From Euphorbia lathyris (taxonomy: Eukaryota; Streptophyta; Magnoliopsida; Malpighiales; Euphorbiaceae): DNA of 64,000 nucleotides. Shown piece after piece: positions 33,253 through 42,825 of this stretch. The notes under the pieces are model-generated. The model was not told the DNA's origin. It ran no database searches and was given only the letters and a program-made list of their open reading frames with translations. The DNA lies in contig NC_088916.1 in assembly GCF_963576675.1 (NCBI RefSeq), positions 3,921,001 to 3,985,000 of the forward strand, in the 5' to 3' direction. Numbering within the stretch: position 1 is the first letter of the stretch; each line of letters starts with the position of its first letter. The translations under genes and the position numbers were made by a program.

Positions 33253-33600
33253 ACCCCTATAACATAGGCGTATAAATTGGAGCCATTTCATTAATTTTAA
33301 TTTTGTTTTGACTGGTTCCATACCCCTATAACATAGACGTATGGATTGAGCCGTTTTATTTAGATTAATTTATTTTATTTTGACCGCTTTCATACCCCTA
33401 TAGCATAGACGTATGAATTGAGCCGTTTCATTTCGATTATTTTTATTTTGACCGCTTTTCACACCTCTATGACATAGGCGTATGAATTGAGTCGTTTTAT
33501 TTCGATTTATTTTATTTTGACCGCCTTCATACCTCTATAGCATAGGCGTATAAAGTGAGTCGTTTTATTTCGATTAGTTTATTCTTTAGATTTTTATCAT
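33253..33600 (+). repeat. Tandem array, about 70-bp unit, five copies
   Basis: Units start ACCCCTATA or ACCTCTAT at 33253, 33322, 33394, 33463 and 33531, spaced 68-72 bp. Each has 'GCATAGRCGTATGAATTGAGCC' variants followed by a T-rich stretch ending TTTGACCGC. A degenerate sixth copy precedes the array near 33205. It lies inside the solo-LTR-like insertion. Confidence 0.85.
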
Positions 33601-33904
33601 TTTTTTATGATTCGTATTTTAATCATTAAATTCAACCATATTAAAAGGTTTTTTCTTTAATTCTTAACCTTACTAATTTTACAAAGAAAAAAAAAATCAA
33701 TTAAAAAGGTGGAAAGCAATAAACCTAAACAAGTTTACGGGCCAAGCTTAATTCAACCCTTTAATTTGACCACAAGCCCATTTTGCCAAAATTCTCTCAT
33801 ACAAATTTAGCTTAACCTTCTAAACCTAGCTCCCAACCTAAAATTCTAATTTTTGCAGCCACTCTCATCTTTCTCGAAGAAACCCAGAGGCTTAGGTTCC
33901 TCCC

Positions 33905-34186
33905 ATGGCGGATGACTCTAAAGCTTCTCCGGTGTCGTCTCTCAGCTCCGACAACTACCTCTTTCCTTTACTGTTAATGGCGACGACAACCGACTTAATA
34001 GTGGCTACTCTCGACGGTGGTGTCCCTCTAACGGCACCGTTCTCTCCTGGTTATCGCCGATCTACTCTTTCTCTCTCTGGTAGGTTTTATTTTTGCTCGG
34101 ATTATTTCCTTTTCTGCTTTCCGATTTCGTGGTTTAACATTTTCAATTTTTTCGTTCTCTCTTTTCTAATTCTTAGTATAGAGTAG
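33905..34186 (+). CDS. Orphan ORF in solo-LTR-like insertion, function unknown
   Basis: MADDSKASPVSSLSSDNYLF.. starts in a good plant start context (CCCATGGCGGATG). Its first ~58 codons are hydroxylated/hydrophobic mixed sequence, after which a GTAGGT-type donor (34079) precedes a T-rich stretch that looks like an intron. The remaining ORF is then read-through. It could be a captured first exon of a host gene or chance. I do not recognise it. Confidence 0.3.
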   Translation: MADDSKASPVSSLSSDNYLFPLLLMATTTDLIVATLDGGVPLTAPFSPGYRRSTLSLSGRFYFCSDYFLFCFPISWFNIFNFFVLSFLILSIE

Positions 34187-34782
34187 ACACCAAGACTGAT
34201 ATTTGTTTCAAAATTGACAGATTCTACCATATGTAATCAGTGAATGGACTCAAAGAGATGAAGGATGGGGGAGAAGTCCGTTAACATGTAATTTCGATCT
34301 CTTTATCTGATTTTTCTTTGTTTTTCCTAATTTCTCCTGTTTTGTTTAAGAAATCAGTAGCATGTTCGATCAAAATTAATCAATCGCATGTTTCGACTGT
34401 TTGAGTTTCTCTGAGTTTTTATGGTTTTACTTTTTGGGTTGATTTATTGCTAGTTTTGTTGAACAAGGTTTGGGAATTAACGAGTTGGAGTTGATGTGGT
34501 TCACTGAATCTGATTGGGTTTTATTTTTGGTTTATGAACTTGGGAAATTTGAGCTCTTGTTTGTTTGCTAAAGCAAATCGACAGCAATATGAAACTTAAA
34601 CAGAAAAATTTGTGTTTATCATTATGATAGTTTTTTAGGCTTGTGATCTATGAGTGAGTAATCTTAATTTTTCTAGATTCTTCCTGATGTAGTTTTGAGG
34701 AACCTAGCTAGGTGCTGTCATTCTTGTGCAATGGAAATAGCCAAATGTTTTCATTTATTCATGCTTTCATTACAAATGCATA

Positions 34783-34922
34783 GAAGACACAGTTGGAGGA
34801 CTTTAAATGATGTGAAAGAATATAACATAGCCTTCCATTCATTTACAGTCCTCCTAAAAGAGAAAATTTAGTTTGTCCCTATAGCATAGGAACTCCCCAA
34901 AATCCTCTAATACTGTGTCCTC
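34783..34922. mobile_element. Small MITE candidate (140 bp)
   Basis: GAAGACACAGTTGGAGGACTTT at the left faces AAAATCCTCTAATACTGTGTCC at the right, imperfect inverted repeats of about 22 bp. No clear TSD. It lies inside the 3.3-kb insertion. Confidence 0.5.
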
Positions 34923-35271
34923 TTGAAGATAGGTGGTGAACAAATGTTACAGAGACTTGAAAATAGAGTTGTATATTAGAAAGAAATTCTACCTGAGGAG
35001 ACGTTTTCCTGTGCTTTCAACCTTCTTTTCTATTCTTTGTCTGTACCCTAGGTTGTTTCTATCTATTTGTTTTCTGTTTGATGGATCTGCTTGGATTTCT
35101 CCGTTTTGCTATTGCTGAACTTGTTTGTTGATGTTGACAAATGGTTTTCTTTGACCAGATGAAGTTTAGTGAAGTTACTAACAACTTTGATGAAAGGAGG
35201 AAATTTGAGGAGAGGGAAGAAGAAAGGTGTTCCAACTTCATCTATGATTGGTAATCTTGAGTCTCTGCTCC

Positions 35272-35340
35272 TCAAAACCATAACATGGCCTGAAGAACAA
35301 AAGACCAAAACCTCCTCAAAACCATAACATGGCATGAAGA
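35272..35340 (+). repeat. Short tandem duplication CCTCAAAACCATAACATGGC
   Basis: The 20-mer occurs at about 35271 and 35313, each followed by TGAAGAA. The surrounding 34923-36214 has no supported gene. Confidence 0.6.
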
Positions 35341-36390
35341 AGTCATAGATGAAGAATCAGTGATAGGAAAGTTGAAGGAAAGAGGAGAGTGGGACTGTTT
35401 TACTCCGCTGGCTCCTGTTTTCAGTTTTTTTAGAAGTGAAGAGGGTGAAGATGAAAGGTGAGAGGGGGTCTACATTGGAGAAGCCAAAAATCCTTCCCCC
35501 CTGTTGTCTGCTTTTTGGGCTCTCTAAATAGAGTGCCAACCCCCTGGGCTGCAATGGCGTGGCTCTCTAAATCGAGAGCCAACAAAGCTGCTACTTGGTG
35601 GCCAAGCAGTGCGATGTGGCCACTACCTTGGCCACCAGGAAATTATTTCTTTCCTTTTTTTTATATATTTTTTTTTGTATTTTATATTAAGTTTGTGTTG
35701 TATTGCTGTATTTTTCTTTGGTGGGCTTGCTGGAATTCTGAATCACCTGAACCTTTTGTAGTTCTATAATTAATAAAAAAAATCGATTTTTTGTTTTCCT
35801 TTTTTGTTTAGTTAAATTTTTTTATCTTAATAACTTAAATCAAACTAATTAAATGCTTATCACAAAGATTACTTATTAACAATGTCTTTATTGTTTGCGA
35901 TTATCCGTTTAAATGTAAACATACGTATTTAAAATATATAAAAAAATATAAGTAACATTTTTTAAATTAATAATTAATATCCGATTCAATATAAATATTC
36001 AACTAACTTTATGAACCATATGAATGTATTTTTCTTTTTGTAAGATGTAATTAAGAATAGTCTATAACAAAATATAAGTATGTCTACTAAATATAGCAAA
36101 ATATCGATATATCTAGTAAACATCGGTAATGTAAGTATTTTATGAAATAAATTGGCTAAAAAGGTAAAATTATTAAAAAATAAAAATTTACCCCGGACAA
36201 AATGGATATCTACAGAAGTATATTTGGACTTCTCCAAACATATTCCGAGCAAATCTGAACCTTATCCCATCAACTTATAATTGATATATAACTTAAAAAA
36301 TGTTAAAAATGGATACTTTATTTATGCAATGAAAAATTAGACTTGCATACACCATATTCCAATCAAAATCTCAATAATTAATTACACAAA

Positions 36391-36679
36391 ATTTATAAAT
36401 GCCCTAGGATTTTAGAAACAACAGTTTAAGTACAAAGTATTACAACCATAACAACTATACCTATAATTCCTCCAACTACTGCAAATTCAAATGTAAATCT
36501 CTTATAATTTCCTGAGATTTTAAGTTAACATAAACATGGAGTTATAATTGAACTTATGAGATTGAAGAATGCTCCCACTAAGGACATTAGATCATGGAAG
36601 ACACAAACCTACAATCACTGAACTGATTACCAATGCAGTACTTGTTAACATGCTCAAAACCTTCTTGTAGTGAAACTTA
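36391..36679 (-). pseudogene. AVT-like transporter last exon (copy F), C-terminal part
   Basis: Homologous to 53186-53692 but with a deletion in the PFFGDLMSLVG region and in-frame stops (for example TAA in place of the residue after CLC). The exon is split after 'gaaacTTA' by a nested transposon block and resumes at 51861-51943 (same strand). The 3' flank (36220-36360) matches 53010-53160. Confidence 0.8.
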
Positions 36680-36814
36680 TGCCATGTTCTTTGTCACTTC
36701 AGTATCAGTATTATCAATTCAGTTAAGTTTAGTTCAGCATTGAGTTAAGCATTCAGTAATTTATCATTATTTATTATAATTATAATTATTTATATATAAT
36801 TTATTATTTATTTG

Positions 36815-36820
<6 letters not shown>

Positions 36821-36864
<44 letters not shown>
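36821..36864. repeat. (TA)n microsatellite, about 22 units
   Basis: An uninterrupted TA run inside the left arm of the MITE. Length is probably variable. Confidence 0.95.
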
Positions 36865-36870
<6 letters not shown>

Positions 36871-37940
36871 AATTTAATATTATTTATAGATAATTCATTA
36901 TTACAGTCAAACCTCTATATAGGAATACACTTGGGACCAGACTATTTGTATAACAATTGGGAGGTTATTACTGTTGAAACACCTTTCTACATGATTTTGA
37001 TTTGACAAAATTATTTAAGTTAATCCCATGATTAAGGCAATTAAATTTAAGTGCTTTGATTTAATTGTACTACTGTGTTTGTTCAATGTTGAGTATATTT
37101 ATAAATGAGAACAGAAATAAAAAGTAAGATAGAATGAAATCAGCATGAGCCACAGAAGCTGAGTAGAACACAACTCAGCATCATAGAAGAAAAGTCTTCT
37201 TAAGAACAAACGCTTGAAGACGAAGCTGACCGAAGAAGCTGAGTGGAACGTAACTCAGCCTCGTCAAAGATAAAGATCGAAGGCAACGTCAATTAAGTCA
37301 AGCTGAATGTTCGATAGGACAACACCAATGATCCGTTAACTAGAAGACAAAGCCCGACAAAGGTCTGCACCAATTCAGAAGCCTCAGAATTGCGCCAAGA
37401 GACTTTTCGAGACGCATGGATCAGCTGGCATGTTGCAAGAAGACAAAACTGGCGCTAGAAGACGAAACCTGGCGCAAGAAGATGAAACTGGCAAGCCTGG
37501 AAACTGCTAATTTCAGACGACAGGATTGGCCTGCAAATCTGTATGCTGACCAATGAATGACGCAAGAAGACCGTTTGAATTCAACGGATATGTCCGAATT
37601 CAAATGATTGAAGCATCAGATTCTACTATAAAAGGACAAGTTCATCACTTGGATCCTTTGCCGATTTACAAAAAGAAAAACCAAGTACAGACAGAAAAGA
37701 AAATCATCACAAGAGTGAAAATCCAAAAGAGAAGCTGTCTGATTAGAAAAAGAAATTTCTTACACCAAAATCCAATCTCTGTGTAAAAGTCTAGAGTGAA
37801 TTTGTATTCATCTAAAGTGTTCTTCATCTAGAAAGAGCAAATTTGTATCAATTGTAAAGATTGAGAGAGTGGTGCTGAGTACTTGGTCTTAGTACTCAGC
37901 GGTAGAGAAAATCTGAGTGTTCGGTGTTAGCGCTCAATAG

Positions 37941-40507
37941 TAGGGCTGGGCGTGGATCCTGGAGATACTGGACCGGACCGAATATCCGAGGAAAAAACTT
38001 CGGAATTGGACCGGGCCGTTGACTTTTTTTGAAGAACCGAACTGGATTGGACCGTTGACTTTTTTGTCAAAGAACTGGACCGAAATTTATCCAGAACCGG
38101 ACCGATAACCGGATTGGATTGGATTGGATTGGACCGAACTGAAATAACCGAAAGTTTAACAATAATAAATTTATATTTCACACATTAACTTTATATAAAG
38201 AGAAATATTATATAGTATATAGTTATATATTTTGTAAGGTTTGGTAAACTAATTACAATAATATAAATTTATAATTTATTAATAAGGTATAACATTATTA
38301 TATAGTCATAATCCCGATTAATTCCCGTTTATAAAATGAAATAAAAAATATTTACCTAAAATGTAGACATGGAGAATCAAACACCTAACCAAATGGAACA
38401 TTGTTAATCGCCTTAACCATCCAAACCAATTCTACTTCTTGTTAACCATTTAATTAAGTAACAAATATTAGAAGTTTTAAATATTAAAATTTTTAAACAT
38501 TTTACAAAATAGAATATCGTGCTTCTTTTACCCATTCTCTCTGCTTCAAGGAGAACTATTACTAGGGATTGTTTTGCTTTGTTCAACACAGAAAAAATGA
38601 AATTGAAAGCTTTAATCAATTCTCAATGTCAAAGAGTGTCATTCACTACAGATACTTGGACAAGTATTCAAAATTTGTCATATATGTGTTTAACTGCTCA
38701 CTTTGTTGATAGTGATTGATGTGTACAAAAGAAAATTCTGAATTTTTGTGTGATAGAGAGTCATAAAGGGGTTCATCTTGCTAATTCTATTAGTTCTTGC
38801 ATGGATGAGTGGGGGTTGACTAGGGTCATGTGCATTACTGTTGACAATGCTTCAGCAAATGATGTAATGAAAATTCTCAGGTTCATCATATCCTACCTCT
38901 AGCCTTTATTTTCCTGAGGTAATGAAAATTCTCAAGGATATTACATTATGTCAAAACAGTAAAAATCCTTCCTTAAAATACATGGGAACTCAAATGAGGA
39001 AAAAATTTGATAAGTATTGGGGTTCTGTTGACACAATGAATGTGATGCTTTTTGACCTAAGGTATAAAATTAAGTACTTGATGGCTAAGTACACTGAATT
39101 TTACAGTGAGAACGATGCTAATGAGTTGGTGGTACAATTCACAAAGATTATTATTGCATTGTTAGCTGGGTATATAGTGCAAAATGTGCAAGAAAATGTG
39201 AATCTTGGAGCACATTCTTCTAGTTTGGATGAAGAGGATGATGAGATTGATGATTATTTTTTGAATATTGATAAAGATATGTCAATTGAGGGAGAATGAG
39301 AAAGATATGTCAATGAGGCACCTGAAAAATATGTAATTGAGTTTGACCTTCTATTGTGGTGGAAGGTTAATGCTATGCGATATCCTGATTATCCAAAGTT
39401 GTAAAAAATGTTTTTGCAATTCAATGCTCAACTGTGGCTTCTAAATCTACGTTTAGCACAAGTGGTAGAACTTTGAATCAATTTAGGAGTTCTTTAACTC
39501 CTGCTACATCTGCGGTTTTGATTTGTTGTCAAGATTTGTTGAAAACTTCAACTCAAGCTTTCAAGAATGAAGAAGAAGTTGAAGATTTTGAAGCTATTGA
39601 AGAAGGTAATATTTACTTAGCAATTATATTTCATAGTTTTATTTTAATTAAATGTTTATGAATACTAACTATATAAATGTTATTTAATTTGTAGAAATTA
39701 GTTCTGATCCTGAAATTGCATCATCTCTTTTATCCATATTTCAATTGGATATCTAAGGTTTTTTTTAACCGAATCAAATGCACTTTGGTAAGCATATTTT
39801 TTCCTTTTACTTTTTGCTAGTGTGTTGATTAATTTTATTGAAGTGAAAGCTAATTAATTTAACATTTGTTGATTCACTAATATGGTAAATTTTATATGTT
39901 TAGGTTGATGTTTGACTTTTACTGTCTTTGCTTTGGCAAACAAGGAATTTGTTGTGTTAAGAATATTCAATTACAAATTGGGATGATGATTGTAGAGATT
40001 TTGCTAATGAAGTGTTGTCTTTTTTGAATTAAAGGTTATTTGTTTTTATGGATTTGTTATTTTGTAACTTTGATTTTGTGGGTTTTTTTAGCCTTGTTGT
40101 CTACCGTAACTTTTAATACTTTGATTTTGTGGGTTTTTTTTTGCCTTGTTGTCTACTGTAACCTTTAATGAATGTTGTTTACTTCCTAAAAAATATAATT
40201 TATTTTAAATTATGTAAGATAATAAAATTTTATATTTTATTATCTTGTAAATTAAATTTTTAATTTATTTTTTAGGACTTAAATTATTAGATATTTATCC
40301 GAATCACCGAAAAATTATATTGGATTGGACCGGAACCGAATCTCCGAATCCCCGAACTGGACTGGACTGAAATTATGGGGCAATTCAATTCTGGAGATTT
40401 ATTCTTTCAATCCAATCTTGGAGATTTCCTTTTATTAATCTCCGAATTTCAATCCAATACTGGAGATTCATGAATCCCCGACTTGGACCGAACTGTGCCC
40501 AGCCCTA
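37941..40507 (+). mobile_element. hAT (Ac-like) DNA transposon inside the 5' LTR
   Basis: 2,567 bp, TIRs TAGGGCTGGGC / GCCCAGCCCTA, perfect 8-bp TSD CTCAATAG (37933-37940, 40508-40515). The 3' LTR at about 51122-51135 shows the empty site, so the element arrived after the retrotransposon. Subterminal regions are dense in GGACCG, GGATTG and CCGAA motifs in both orientations. Its transposase is fragmentary. Confidence 0.95.
38521..39640 (+). pseudogene. hAT transposase remnant (RICESLEEPER-like)
   Basis: Separate pieces in different frames: SFTTDTWTSIQNLSYMCLTA (38519-38719) and VHLANSISSCMDEWGLTRV (about 38770-38830), typical of the RNase H-like core; KYMGTQMRKKFDKYWGSVDT (38922-39299), the region often called DUF4413; FDLLLWWKVNAMRYP (about 39342) and SKSTFSTSGRTLNQFRSSL (39434 on) of the C-terminal hAT dimerisation domain. 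A large internal part and the BED zinc finger are missing. It would depend on a related active transposase. Confidence 0.85.
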
Positions 40508-41002
40508 CTCAATAGGATTGAGTAGACGAATAGAGGACGGTACTCTTGCATACTCAATTGCTTTGTAAACGGTTTGTGCTCTACCTTTAAAGAGCTCAGT
40601 AGTGGATTGAAAAAGCCCAGAAGGTTTCTGGGGACTGGACGTAGGCGGTGAGGCCGAACCAGGATAAGACTGCTGAGTAATCTCTAACCCTTTTCTCGAT
40701 ATATATATGCATGTGTTGCTTGCTTAAATTACTCAGTATATAATTTGTATCAGCCGACGCTGAGTAATTAGAGTGTTGAGTTGGAAGCTGACCTTAAGTG
40801 GTATTTTCCAACTCACAAGTGAAACAGTTCTAGTCAGCCTCTGACTAAAGCTGTCTTGCATCGCGCTCAGCCTTGAGGACCTAAGCTGAGTGAAGTTTTG
40901 TTTAAAGAACTAAATTAAGTCAGCATAATTAAGCGAAAAAGTTACATTAGTTCCTAACCCCCCCTTGGAACTAATCCTATTACATTACACGGGACCAACA
41001 AG

Positions 41003-41014
41003 TGGTATCAGAGC
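41003..41014 (+). other. Primer-binding site (initiator tRNA-Met type)
   Basis: TGGTATCAGAGC lies 2 bp after the LTR end, the usual Ty1-copia arrangement in plants. The same 12-mer is used by the copia element at 55328. Confidence 0.95.
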
Positions 41015-41064
41015 ACAGTAGCTCACTACTCAAAGATAAAACTATCTTGAGCTGATCCCTGTAA

Positions 41065-42819
41065 ATGGCTGAGAACAGCACTCGTTTCCTTCCAGGAAAT
41101 CAAACAACAGAGATACTCCCTGAGGGATTATCTATTAGTCGGCCTCCCTTGTTCTTCGGGTCAAATTATACATTTTGGAAGAACATGATGAAAATTTTTA
41201 TTCAGGCAACAAACATGAGTGCATGGCTTGAGATAGTCCAAGGTCCGTTTGTTCCTTACAAAATGGTAAACGAGAAAGTTGTTAAAAGTGAAACTGAGTG
41301 GTCAGAAGATGACCTTAAAAAATTACAGAATAATGCTTCGGCTATCAATATGCTTCACTGTGCTTTAGATGCTGCAGAGTACAACAAAATTTCAGGTTGT
41401 GAGTCAGCACAGGAAATATGGAAGAAGCTGGAGGTGACCTATGAAGGCACAAGCAAGGTCAAGGAGTCCAAGGTGAACCAACACATGAGACTATACGAGC
41501 TATTCGAGATGAATGAAAATGAAGACATCTCTGAAATGAACTCAAGGTTCACCAATATCATAAATGAGCTTAAGAGACTCGGCAAGAACTTCACAGAAGA
41601 AGAACAGGTGAAGAAAATCTTGAGGAGTCTCCCCAAGAGCTGGCAAGCTAAGAAGACAGCTGTGGAAGAAGCTCAGGACCTGACCACATATAAATATGAT
41701 GAGCTCATAAGATCTCTGCTGACCCACGAGATCTCCATGAAGAATTTTGAAGCTAAGGAAAAGTCAGAAGACAAGAAGCAAAAATCTTTTGTCATGAAAG
41801 CTGACTCAACAGAAGCTGACTCAATAGAAGCTGACTCATCAGATGATAAGGAGATGGCCATGTTCATAAGAAAGATGAAGAAGCTGTTCAGAAAGAATGA
41901 CAAGAACAGCAAAAGGCCATTCAGAAGAAGCGATAAATACAAAGCTGAGTCCAGCGACAACAGACACAAGAAGGACAGCTCGAAGCCAGTCACTTGCTTT
42001 GAATGCCATCAAACTGGGCACATTAAATCAAGCTATCCCACACTGAAGAAAGAAAAGAAAGGTAGCAGAAAAGCTATGGTGGCAACATGGAGCGATAATG
42101 ATGAGTCAACCTCATCAGAAGCTGATGCCACTGAGTCAGCAAACATATGTTTCATGGCTGACGAATCTGCTGACCATTGCCAGTCTGAGCAAGCTGACCT
42201 CTCAGATGGAACTGACCAAGAGGAACACTCCAATGAGGTAACATCTCTTCTTCTGCTCAGAAATGAAATGGTTAATGCCCTAAGTGATCTCTATACACTG
42301 ACCAAAAAGTGTAATAAGAAAATAGGAGCACTCAGCAGGCGATGTGATGAGATTGAAGAGGTCAAACTAAGTGACCTCCGACATCTGCTTCAAGACAACA
42401 CCAGGCAAGATGAAAATCTAAAAATCATGCATCGGTTTGTCTCGGAAGTCCAATCAGACTCTAAGAAGCTGAGAAAGGACATCACATCTATACAGAACCA
42501 GCTGAGTACATCGGCTAAGAAAAGGTTTTATCCAAATATTGAGTATCAAGGTACTGGTCAGCATAGACAGTACACTCAGCAGAACAGTCAGTATGACTAT
42601 TGTGGAAAGAGAGGACACACTATAAATGTGTGTTGGTATGCTCAGCACCATCGTGCTGACAAAAAGAGGAAATACCCTCAAAGGGTAATTTTGTGTGACT
42701 ATTGTGGTAAAGATGGCCACACCATAAATGTATATCGTCACAAAGCAAAATATGATGTTTCACCTGTTCATGCTAACCAAAGAGGACCCAAAAAGAATTG
42801 GGTACCTAAAGATGAATAG
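41065..42819 (+). CDS. gag: Sirevirus-like Gag with three damaged zinc knuckles
   Basis: 584 codons. The N-terminal copia Gag region (UBN2-type) has FWKNMMKIFIQATNMSAWL near residue 33 and KSLPKSW-like RSLPKSWQAKKTAVEEA near 190. Three CCHC knuckles follow: CFECHQTGHIKSSYP (about residue 311), YDYCGKRGHTINVCW (about 510) and CDYCGKDGHTINVYR (about 545). In each, one metal ligand Cys is replaced by Tyr. The Ala-Asp/Ala-Glu-rich linker reflects repeated GCTGAC/GCTGAG codon pairs. It ends in WVPKDE before TAG 42817-42819; pol continues in the same frame. Confidence 0.9.
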   Translation: MAENSTRFLPGNQTTEILPEGLSISRPPLFFGSNYTFWKNMMKIFIQATNMSAWLEIVQGPFVPYKMVNEKVVKSETEWSEDDLKKLQNNASAINMLHCALDAAEYNKISGCESAQEIWKKLEVTYEGTSKVKESKVNQHMRLYELFEMNENEDISEMNSRFTNIINELKRLGKNFTEEEQVKKILRSLPKSWQAKKTAVEEAQDLTTYKYDELIRSLLTHEISMKNFEAKEKSEDKKQKSFVMKADSTEADSIEADSSDDKEMAMFIRKMKKLFRKNDKNSKRPFRRSDKYKAESSDNRHKKDSSKPVTCFECHQTGHIKSSYPTLKKEKKGSRKAMVATWSDNDESTSSEADATESANICFMADESADHCQSEQADLSDGTDQEEHSNEVTSLLLLRNEMVNALSDLYTLTKKCNKKIGALSRRCDEIEEVKLSDLRHLLQDNTRQDENLKIMHRFVSEVQSDSKKLRKDITSIQNQLSTSAKKRFYPNIEYQGTGQHRQYTQQNSQYDYCGKRGHTINVCWYAQHHRADKKRKYPQRVILCDYCGKDGHTINVYRHKAKYDVSPVHANQRGPKKNWVPKDE

Positions 42820-42825
42820 TTTAAA

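Larger units (their letters stand above)
32880..36214 (+). mobile_element. Solo-LTR-like insertion, 3.3 kb, TSD GAAGT
   Basis: Begins TGTCGCAACCGG and ends ATATCTACA, flanked by GAAGT at 32875-32879 and 36215-36219. The empty site is preserved at 53005-53009 (ATTAGAAGTATATTTGG), which proves the insertion. It has TG..CA ends, a 5-bp TSD and no internal gag-pol or terminal direct repeats, as expected of a solo LTR. The block with GAGTCGCCACCAATC and GATTGGACACC near 32970-33015 recurs in many plant LTRs (from memory). Features inside: 70-bp tandem array, an orphan ORF, a small MITE. Confidence 0.75.
36972..41000 (+). repeat. Sirevirus-like 5' LTR, interrupted by hAT element
   Basis: Without the hAT insertion and its 8-bp duplication the LTR is about 1,454 bp, against 1,453 bp for the 3' LTR. 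GCTGAGT/ACTCAGC words recur throughout. Confidence 0.95.

Noticed and set aside
33253..33600. Regular 70-bp repeats that might suggest a CRISPR array
   Set aside because: Units are adjacent and imperfect with no unique spacers, there are no cas genes, and the context is plant DNA. It is an ordinary tandem repeat.
37421..37786. Small ORFs repeated at 50612-50977 (60 aa on minus, 77 aa on plus)
   Set aside because: They are duplicated only because they lie in the two LTRs of one element; no independent evidence of coding.
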